A stretch of DNA of 50,190 nt, taken from positions 1-50,190 of the forward strand of contig CALWPT010000017.1 of assembly GCA_944383495.1 (NCBI GenBank), given 5' to 3'. A program made the translations under genes and the position numbers. This document shows, one piece after another, positions 16,586-23,075 of the stretch; the first letter of the stretch is position 1; each line of letters begins with the position of its first letter. The notes beneath the pieces are model-generated. The model had not been told where the DNA came from, searched no databases, and saw only the letters and a list, made by a program, of their open reading frames with translations. Source of the stretch: an uncultured Clostridia bacterium (GTDB lineage: Bacteria; Bacillota; Clostridia; Oscillospirales; Acutalibacteraceae).

Positions 16586-17761
16586 TTAGGCCGCAGCTGT
16601 GCCGTAATCAATTTTCTTGGGTGCGTAATATTGAATGGCGCTTTCATTTTTCGTCACGGTCAGGGTTTTTGCAAATTCCTCGATTTTCTCCTCCAGTTCG
16701 TCGCCCTTCAACAGCGCGCGAACGGATTCCTTCAATTCATCAAAATAATAGGGATCAGATAAAATATCCTTTCGCACCGCCAGCATATAACAATCGTCAA
16801 ACTTCAAAACCTCGGCCTTACCGTTTTCCAGTTCAGCCAGCATCGCGTAGTAGCTGGAAGGCGAGCTGGTCTCATCCCCTGCGAAAACGGAGGCGTTGGG
16901 ATCCTGGGGACTTGCATTTTTCACCACGTTTCCGTAGGCGTCAGTGGATTGCTCGGTGGCAGCCTCCGTAGCGGCTTCCTGCTCTTCCTGCTGCGTCCCG
17001 GTGACTTCCTCGTACGCCGCCTTTACTGCCGCAAACGACTCTCCCGCGTTTAACCGGGTCACATAACCGTCCAGCGTGGATTTCATTTCTTTCTTTTCAT
17101 CGTCAGACGCCTCGTTTCCATCTTCGTCCGTAAAAGACCACTGGATGGTATTGGCTAAAACGTAATTTTCCTGTAGGCCGGTTTTCAAATCCGCATCCGA
17201 CACCTGAAGCTCGCCGCCCTCGCCATAGTAATAATCAAACAGCGCGGCTTTGACTGACGTGGCTTCATAAAAGGTCTTATAGGTGCTTTCCGCGACGCCG
17301 TTGCTTTCATAAAAGCTTCCCATCTGGCTCCAATAATAATCGGCGTAATACTCGGCAGCGGACTGCTGATCATCGGTCATTTGCAAACCGAGCTGATCCT
17401 CCCAAATCATAAGCGCGGCATAATTGGCAGCCAACTGCTGCGCTCGGTCCACTACCCACGTGGAGAACTCCTTATCCTCTACCTTCTGGGCGTAGTAATC
17501 CACTTCGGAGGCTGTAGAGCTGGCCTCCTCCTGGGCCTCGTCCACAGCGCTGCGGGCCTCGCCGTCAGCCTGAATCAGAAAGCACAGGTACAGCCCCGCA
17601 GGGATATCTACTGTGATATCGCCTTTTTCCCCGGACGTGGCCGCCGGATCATGATAGGACAGAATCGTCTCCTTTTCCTTTCGGCAGGACGCAATTGAAA
17701 CAGCCACCAGCCCCGCCAGGCAGACAGCGCCCAACCGATTGATCCAACGATGCATAGTCAT
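16586..17761 (-). CDS. PrsA/SurA-like foldase lipoprotein with altered parvulin core
   Basis: A 391-residue exported lipoprotein: signal ending in the lipobox SIASC, then a helical SurA-N/PrsA-like region (about 60-220), then a parvulin-like strand and helix (ENYVLANTIQWSF ... LDGYVTRLNAGESFAAVKAAY). The normal parvulin 'HIL' is TIQ here, so the active-site His is missing, and a Glu/Thr/Gln-rich insertion of about 60 residues splits the domain before ELENGKAEVLKFDDCYMLAV. It probably acts as an extracytoplasmic chaperone, not an active prolyl isomerase; this is inference. The ATG at 17761 has AGGAGG 7 bases upstream. Promoter at 17837-17865. Confidence 0.7.
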   Translation of the reverse strand: MTMHRWINRLGAVCLAGLVAVSIASCRKEKETILSYHDPAATSGEKGDITVDIPAGLYLCFLIQADGEARSAVDEAQEEASSTASEVDYYAQKVEDKEFSTWVVDRAQQLAANYAALMIWEDQLGLQMTDDQQSAAEYYADYYWSQMGSFYESNGVAESTYKTFYEATSVKAALFDYYYGEGGELQVSDADLKTGLQENYVLANTIQWSFTDEDGNEASDDEKKEMKSTLDGYVTRLNAGESFAAVKAAYEEVTGTQQEEQEAATEAATEQSTDAYGNVVKNASPQDPNASVFAGDETSSPSSYYAMLAELENGKAEVLKFDDCYMLAVRKDILSDPYYFDELKESVRALLKGDELEEKIEEFAKTLTVTKNESAIQYYAPKKIDYGTAAA

Positions 17762-17836
17762 TTGTTTTCCTCCTAGGCCACGGGACAAAACCCGCGTTCT
17801 TTTCCTATTCTAGTTTTTCCCAGCTTATATGGAGTT

Positions 17837-17865
17837 ATTATACACCAAACAAACAGCCTTGTAAA
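17837..17865 (-). promoter_or_regulatory. Promoter of the PrsA-like gene
   Basis: Minus strand: TTTACA (17860-17865), 17-base spacer, TATAAT (17837-17842). Confidence 0.75.
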
Positions 17866-17898
17866 GGCATATTCGGGAAAGTCGCTCAAAAATCCCCG

Positions 17899-18561
17899 TC
17901 AGCGCCGATCCACAATCTCGCCTTGTTTTTTATAAATGCTCCCTGCGGGTACCGCGCCCCGCACCATCGACAAGGGATATATCACGCTGTTTTTCCCAAC
18001 GACTGTGCCCGGATTCAAAACCGAATTGCAGCCGACTTCCACAAAATCCCCCAGCGCCGCGCCAAATTTCCGCAGACCGGTTTCATATCCATCCGTTCCG
18101 CAGACAACACGCACATTGGTTTTGTCCGATTTCATGTTGGAGGTGATGGAGCCCGCGCCCATGTGAGCCTTATACCCAAGAATGGAGTCCCCTACATAAT
18201 TGTAATGAGGTACCTGCACCCCGTCAAACAAAATAACATTTTTCAGTTCAGTGGAATTTCCTACCACGGCGCCCTTCCCCACCAGCGCGCTGCCGCGGAT
18301 AAAGGCGCAATGCCGCACCTCGGCGCCTTCGCAGATGACGCAAGGGCCAATAATCTCTGCCGTGGAGGAAACGGATGCAGTTTTATGCACCCAAACATCC
18401 TCGCCCCGATTTTCGTATTCCCCCCTCAGCAAGGAAGCCAGGGAATGAATAAACGCGCCTATGTGGGGCAGCGCCTCCCATGGGTAGGCAAATTGCCGCA
18501 GAAATTCTCCGCCCAGCGAATGTTCAAAGCTCCACAGGCGGTCGCAGCGCAGTTCTTCCAT
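17899..18561 (-). CDS. Hexapeptide-repeat (left-handed beta-helix) sugar-nucleotide type protein
   Basis: A 220-residue protein with hexapeptide repeats from about residue 55 to the end (TASVSSTAEIIGPCVICEGA, GSALVGKGAVVGNSTELKN, GCNSVLNPGTVVGKNSVIYP), predicting a trimeric left-handed beta-helix. Such proteins are often labelled UDP-N-acetylglucosamine pyrophosphorylase-like, but the N-terminal nucleotidyltransferase domain of GlmU is absent: only a ~50-residue helical start (SFEHSLGGEFLRQFAYPWEA) precedes the helix. An acyltransferase or small-molecule-binding role is possible; the substrate is unknown. The ATG at 18561 follows GAGGTT. Own promoter at 18625-18653. Confidence 0.8.
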   Translation of the reverse strand: MEELRCDRLWSFEHSLGGEFLRQFAYPWEALPHIGAFIHSLASLLRGEYENRGEDVWVHKTASVSSTAEIIGPCVICEGAEVRHCAFIRGSALVGKGAVVGNSTELKNVILFDGVQVPHYNYVGDSILGYKAHMGAGSITSNMKSDKTNVRVVCGTDGYETGLRKFGAALGDFVEVGCNSVLNPGTVVGKNSVIYPLSMVRGAVPAGSIYKKQGEIVDRR

Positions 18562-18624
18562 GATAACCTCATCAGCCTTTCGTCAAAAAAACGCGACGCC
18601 ATGGGTGACGCCGTTTCTATAATC

Positions 18625-18653
18625 ATTATAGCAAACCTTGCCAAAAAGGGCAA
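18625..18653 (-). promoter_or_regulatory. Promoter of the hexapeptide-repeat gene
   Basis: Minus strand: TTGCCC (18648-18653), 17-base spacer, TATAAT (18625-18630). Confidence 0.65.
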
Positions 18654-18659
18654 TAGCAG

Positions 18660-18751
18660 AACCGGAAAGCAGCTTCGTTTTCCGGTTTTGCCGCACTTAG
18701 ATTAGAAAGGGAAGAACCGACATTCACTCTGTGTTGCAGAAAATGTCGGTT
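18660..18751. terminator. Two tandem hairpins after the FokI-like gene
   Basis: AACCGGAAA (18660-18668) with TTTCCGGTT (18679-18687), and AACCGACATT (18715-18724) with AATGTCGGTT (18742-18751). They lie between the end of the restriction gene and the promoter of the next minus-strand gene. T-runs are short, so terminator strength is uncertain. Confidence 0.5.
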
Positions 18752-18796
18752 TTCAGCATTCCAGCACCATTTGCAGGAACAGTCGCCCAGGGCTCC

Positions 18797-20614
18797 TTAA
18801 AACAGGCGCAGCTGCTCTGGGCCGTTCCCGGCGCCCGGCATCCGGTAAATTTCGTTTCGAAAAACCCGGCGGGCAAAATCCTCATAGGTCAAGCTGCCGC
18901 TTAAAAGCGCCTCGGATAGCAGCAGCAAATCCACAACCGGCAGCGCGCCGCCCTGCACGCCCCTTCTACGGCTGATTTCCGCCAACTGCCGCGGTACACC
19001 CGCAGTGAAATCCCCCGATATAAACAGAAAATAAAAACGCGACACATCCTTTGGAAAATGCAGCCACCATCGTCCGTCCCCTGCGGCGGGATCCCGGTTT
19101 TGGTTCTCTTCCACGTATCGAAGCATCTCGTCCGCCTGACTGATCGGCAGAGAATAGTCGCCTCCATAGGCCTTCGTATCAACAATGACGCCGTAATCCT
19201 CCGTCAGCCCTCTCGTATATGCGATCCCGTCGGGGCGGCGGGATCCGCCCAAATGCCTGCCCGAGAAGCCGCAAACATCTGTCAGCAGTTCCATCACCTT
19301 GATTTCAAGCACGCGGTTTTGCTGCCCGTCCCGCGCCAGGTCCAGCAAGCATAGGAACTCGTGAGGAACCCGATGCAGCGCCGCCTTCAGTTCCTCCCGC
19401 AGTTTGGCAAGGTCTGGCTTTTCCAAGTCCTTGTGAAGGGGGATGATGAAATCCCCTAGCTCATCCAAAAGCCTATATCCCTCCGGCCCGGCTTCGATCC
19501 GAAGGCCAATGCGGCGCAGGCCCTCCGCGTCTTCCGCGGCGGTTTCCTGAGAGGCTTCCAGCCCATTCTCCAAAAGAGACGCGGCGATTCTTTCCGGTGT
19601 GACCCAGCCTTTCGTTTCCGCCAGGCATTTGAGAACATACGCCCGGCGGGTGCGCAGGTAATTCCGGCTTTGAACGTTGGTAGCCAGCATTTCCCAGCAC
19701 ACGAATTTGGGGATCCGCTTATGCCGGCTGCCGCCCAGGGATCGCCGGTAGGCCTCGCTGCCCTTAGCGGTGATCCGGTAGGCATGGGGAATGCTCACAG
19801 ACTGTCCGCCGGCTTCCACATAAAATGCTTTCGCCTCCTGCCGGACCAGCCCCAGTTTGGCAAGCCAGCCGGCGATGGTTCGGGCGTATTTATCGCTGGA
19901 GCCCTCCCAATTCTGTACCAGGGCGTTGTTTTCCCCCGCTCGCCCTTCCCTTTGGTTTTCTGCCAGCTCCAGCAGCAGAAGGTTCTGGGAAAGGCTGGTG
20001 AACCCGCCTTCCGCCGGAAATCCCAGCCTTCGGCCCAGCTCAAATTTGGTCATGGTCCGGCCCTCCGCCTTTTGCAGCAACTCCAAGATCCGCACAGCGG
20101 GAGGATACGCAAGCAGGCATTCCCCCAGCCGGGATAATTGCTCTTCCGTTAGTTCTCCGCTGCCGCCTCCTGCCGCCGAAAGAGCGAGGCCCTCCGCTGT
20201 GATGGCGAAGCTGTCGTCGCTGTAACGGTACTCAATCAAATGCAGATCATGGGCCCAGCGCAGAAAATTATCCGCCGGCCAATTACTGATGTATGGCGCC
20301 TTTTGTCCCTTCACGGCCGCCTGAACAATCCCCGTGCAGGGCAGCCCCGTGCGGGACTGGCCCTTTCTGGGGCCTTTTCCCGTCAGATCCCCATAGGGAA
20401 GGCGAAGGGGCCGCGCGTCCAACAGCCGGCGCATTCGCTCTCGCAGGCCGGGATCTTCCACCTTTTGCGGAATCAGTTCATCCCGGAGCTTTCGATGAAA
20501 AGAGGATGCAGGATCAAACAGGGATACCACATTGCATAGGCCGCCCCAGTCTCCCGGATCCTGCGTCCAGCCAAAAGTGCGGGGGCGCAGGTCGGTTTTC
20601 AGCACGGCAATCAT
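18797..20614 (-). CDS. FokI-like type IIS restriction endonuclease
   Basis: A 605-residue protein that resembles FokI from end to end. The N-terminal DNA-recognition part keeps RTFGWTQDPG, NWPADNFLRWAHDL, GFTSL and NWEGSSDKYAR; the C-terminal cleavage domain keeps GRHLGGSRRPDG, DYGVIVDTKAY and QADEMLRYVEENQ. Catalytic residues are Asp462, Asp479 and Lys481, with the same spacing as FokI Asp450/Asp467/Lys469. FokI binds GGATG and cuts 9/13 bases away, so the same or a related specificity is predicted. The ATG overlaps the methylase stop (ATGA) and has GGGAGGG 7 bases upstream. The C-terminal ~18 residues extend beyond FokI. Confidence 0.95.
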   Translation of the reverse strand: MIAVLKTDLRPRTFGWTQDPGDWGGLCNVVSLFDPASSFHRKLRDELIPQKVEDPGLRERMRRLLDARPLRLPYGDLTGKGPRKGQSRTGLPCTGIVQAAVKGQKAPYISNWPADNFLRWAHDLHLIEYRYSDDSFAITAEGLALSAAGGGSGELTEEQLSRLGECLLAYPPAVRILELLQKAEGRTMTKFELGRRLGFPAEGGFTSLSQNLLLLELAENQREGRAGENNALVQNWEGSSDKYARTIAGWLAKLGLVRQEAKAFYVEAGGQSVSIPHAYRITAKGSEAYRRSLGGSRHKRIPKFVCWEMLATNVQSRNYLRTRRAYVLKCLAETKGWVTPERIAASLLENGLEASQETAAEDAEGLRRIGLRIEAGPEGYRLLDELGDFIIPLHKDLEKPDLAKLREELKAALHRVPHEFLCLLDLARDGQQNRVLEIKVMELLTDVCGFSGRHLGGSRRPDGIAYTRGLTEDYGVIVDTKAYGGDYSLPISQADEMLRYVEENQNRDPAAGDGRWWLHFPKDVSRFYFLFISGDFTAGVPRQLAEISRRRGVQGGALPVVDLLLLSEALLSGSLTYEDFARRVFRNEIYRMPGAGNGPEQLRLF

Positions 20615-22584
20615 ATCAGAGCCCTCCCGTTATCCGTATAGTTCACCACCAAAACCTCCCGGCTGCCGCCAGCCTTGGTGTTATAGCTGGCATTGGAATA
20701 ATTTCGGTGCAGCTCAATGATACGGTATTTCTTCGCCCAGTCCAACAAAATCTCGTTTTTTAAGCCCTTATGCTCCAGCACATTAGAAAGGGCAAAACGG
20801 ATGCCCAGAGAATGCGCCCTGTCCAGGTAAGCACACAGCGCTTTTTCCTGCTCTTCCTTCCAGTCCTTAAAACCCCGTTTACCGTCGTTATATGTTCCTG
20901 TTGTTATTAGATAGGGGGGATCGCAATAGATGAGATCCTGCCCGCTTAAGCCTGAAAGGGGAAACGCGGCGAAGTCCATGGAAATAAAGGATATATCCCG
21001 GCCCTTGATCCGCTTGACAAACCGCTCCAGATGCTGGCGCATCGCCAAAGAGAACTGGCTCCGGTTCCGGCCGAAGGGGTTATTGTATTCCATTTGATTG
21101 TTAAAGCGGAATTGATAGTTAAAGGAATAACAGGCGAGGGTGTAAAGGTCGATGGGATCCTTCGTGCGGTTGTATTCCTCCCGCAGGGCCAAAAAGCCCT
21201 CCTCATTTTCCTTCGACAGGGCATAGCGTTCAATATTTCGGTCGATCCGGCGCAAGATCTCCGGCAGTTCCATCTCCTGAAACGCCTGAAACAAGCCGAT
21301 GACGCGATTGTTCAAATCATTGCAGACCACACGGCGGGCGGCGGCATTGATTCCCACGTTGCAGCCGCCGGCAAACAGATCCACCAACGTGTCCACATCC
21401 GGGGGGAACAGCGGCAAAAGCTGGGGAAGCAGCTTGAACTTTCCGCCCACGTAATTGAGAGGGCTTTTCAAATATTTCCCCGCGCCCGCGGCGGGCGTTT
21501 CTGCCGCAGCGGAATGCAGGCCGCCGAACACGCTTCGCCCCGGCCCCCGCTGTTTCCGAACGTAAAACAGGAATTCCCGCAGAGGCGGCGCTTCCGATTC
21601 CAGCTTGCTTTTATATTTCCGGTATGGAAACGCATACTGCTGGAAGCTGGCAGCTATTCCGCGCTTCTCCATAATCCGCTGAATTGTCTGAGCCGTCATC
21701 AGGCCCTCTGTGCTGTAGCTCAGCAGCACATGGGTGAATCTGGCCCTGGCTATCAGCTCGTCAAACGCCTCTTCCACCTCGCCCTTTATACAGTAGGCCG
21801 ATTTTTCTCCCTCGTACGGCCGCATACCGGTCACGCCGTAAACCTGCGGCCGGTCATACCGGGCAATGGTTTCCAGCACATGGTAATTGGGCAGATACTG
21901 CCGGGCGTTGTAGGGCGGATCCAGATAAAGGATATCTCCCTCAATCCGGGAAATCAGGCGGTTGGCGTCCCTTTGATAGCACCGGTTTTTCCTTCCATTG
22001 TCGAAGGGCTCCAGCCGCACCAATTCCAGCGGCTTCTCCGCCCGCTTATCCCACTGCTTCAAATACGCCCCGTAAGTCCCGGTGATATTGGAAACCGACG
22101 GCACGCCTTCAAGCAGTCCCGCCAGCAGCAGCGCATATTCTCCTTTTGTGATCCAGCCCTTGTTTTTCCACGCCTCAATCGTTCGGCGGACAAAATCAAT
22201 TCGACGGGCGTTTTCCACGGTAAAATACATGCGGTGCGCCGGCCCGGCGGGAGAATACTCGCAGGTGATGAAGTTTTCCGGATCAGACGCGCTGCTTGCG
22301 GGAAGCGGCGTGTCCTCCAAAAACGCGTACGGATCCAAAATCCCGTTTTTTTTCAATCGGGAAAACCGGGGCCGGCGGTTGTTTTCAATGACGGCTTTTT
22401 GCAGCACATGGGAGAAATACAGCGAATCGTTTGCCAGTATCGTAAACCGGGGCTTGAAATAGCGGGCCACCACGCCGGTGCCCGCAAACAGATCGCAAAA
22501 CACCTGCTCCTGTCCTGTTAAGCTTCGAATCAGCACCTGTTCAATTTTTCCCAAAAGCTGCGCCTTGCTCCCGATATACCGCAA
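20611..22584 (-). CDS. M.FokI-like double adenine-N6 DNA methyltransferase
   Basis: A fused enzyme with two D12-class methyltransferase modules. Module 1 has RYIGSKAQLL, LFAGTGVVAR and LDPPYNARQY; module 2 (from about residue 375) has LNYVGGKFKLLPQLL, LFAGGCNVGINAAA and CDPPYLITTG. Two modules are needed because the target of a FokI-type enzyme is asymmetric, each module methylating one strand. From the TTG at 22584 it is 657 residues, close to M.FokI, and starts directly with the RYIGSK block. Longer starts are unlikely: the ATG at 22644 lies in the -35 box and the ATG at 22605 is about 4 bases from the expected transcript start. The methylase precedes the nuclease in one operon. Confidence 0.93.
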   Translation of the reverse strand: MRYIGSKAQLLGKIEQVLIRSLTGQEQVFCDLFAGTGVVARYFKPRFTILANDSLYFSHVLQKAVIENNRRPRFSRLKKNGILDPYAFLEDTPLPASSASDPENFITCEYSPAGPAHRMYFTVENARRIDFVRRTIEAWKNKGWITKGEYALLLAGLLEGVPSVSNITGTYGAYLKQWDKRAEKPLELVRLEPFDNGRKNRCYQRDANRLISRIEGDILYLDPPYNARQYLPNYHVLETIARYDRPQVYGVTGMRPYEGEKSAYCIKGEVEEAFDELIARARFTHVLLSYSTEGLMTAQTIQRIMEKRGIAASFQQYAFPYRKYKSKLESEAPPLREFLFYVRKQRGPGRSVFGGLHSAAAETPAAGAGKYLKSPLNYVGGKFKLLPQLLPLFPPDVDTLVDLFAGGCNVGINAAARRVVCNDLNNRVIGLFQAFQEMELPEILRRIDRNIERYALSKENEEGFLALREEYNRTKDPIDLYTLACYSFNYQFRFNNQMEYNNPFGRNRSQFSLAMRQHLERFVKRIKGRDISFISMDFAAFPLSGLSGQDLIYCDPPYLITTGTYNDGKRGFKDWKEEQEKALCAYLDRAHSLGIRFALSNVLEHKGLKNEILLDWAKKYRIIELHRNYSNASYNTKAGGSREVLVVNYTDNGRALI

Positions 22585-22615
22585 CCCACTCACATCCCAA
22601 AACATCCTTGTTTTA

Positions 22616-22644
22616 ATTATACAACAATGAAAAGAAAAGCACAA
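22616..22644 (-). promoter_or_regulatory. Promoter of the restriction-modification operon
   Basis: Minus strand: TTGTGC (22639-22644), 17-base spacer, TATAAT (22616-22621). No controller-protein gene or C-box is evident. Confidence 0.7.
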
Positions 22645-22708
22645 GGGGGGATCGCTTCACGCTGCCTTCAAAACGCCATGAGATGATATTGTTTTTTTTG
22701 AAAGGTGC

Positions 22709-22737
22709 TTGACAAAGAAGAAATTCACTGTTATAAT
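22709..22737 (+). promoter_or_regulatory. Promoter of the riboswitch-ATPase unit
   Basis: TTGACA (22709-22714), 17-base spacer, TATAAT (22732-22737). Confidence 0.85.
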
Positions 22738-22746
22738 GAATCTCAA

Positions 22747-22834
22747 CAAAAGGGAGTAATTCTCCGCATAAAGCCAACATACCCGGCGTTTTCGCCTGGC
22801 TTTATGGCCTTTTTATAAGGTAATGAGACTTTTG
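22747..22834 (+). ncRNA. yybP-ykoY family (manganese) riboswitch aptamer
   Basis: The transcript begins with CAAAAGGGAGTA (22747-22758) and later has CCAACATACCC (22774-22784) and ATGAGACTTTTG (22823-22834). Basal helix P1 forms from CAAAAG (22747-22752) and CTTTTG (22829-22834). The GGGAGTA and AACATACCC loops are the conserved metal-binding parts of this class as I know it. The downstream gene is a P-type ATPase, a classical partner of this riboswitch. Confidence 0.8.
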
Positions 22835-22874
22835 GCTGATCCGCTTTCGCGGATGGAGTCAAAGGTCTTTTTTT
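22826..22874 (+). terminator. Riboswitch-controlled terminator
   Basis: AGACTTTTGGCT (22826-22837) pairs, with G-U steps, with AGTCAAAGGTCT (22857-22868) around an inner GATCCGC/GCGGAT stem; seven or more Ts follow. Its left arm uses the P1 3' strand (22829-22834), so metal-stabilised P1 should prevent termination: an ON switch. Confidence 0.8.
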
Positions 22875-23075
22875 ATTACCGCATAGCGAAAAATCTTTCC
22901 CCGTTCAGCTGTTGCAGCGCCGGCACAAAACAAAAATAATCGTCCGGAGCGTTATCACAGCACTGAAAAGCCGTCATAATGGCGGGCGTTCTTTTTCGCC
23001 AACGCAGGTGATTGACTTCACTCTGCGTAAAATATCAACCATGGCTTTGACGATGATCGAAAGGATGAGGTAAAA
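22875..23075 (+). other. Long leader between riboswitch and ATPase
   Basis: About 200 transcribed bases without a supported gene. A 10-codon frame (ATG 23041, TAA 23071-23073) ends just before the ATPase start but has no SD. Confidence 0.4.

Noticed and set aside
21031..22521. 496-residue plus-strand open frame
   Set aside because: Antisense of the double methylase, which has both DPPY motifs.
23041..23073. 10-codon leader peptide before the P-type ATPase
   Set aside because: No SD, and a random short frame of this length is expected by chance; kept only as a note in the leader entry.
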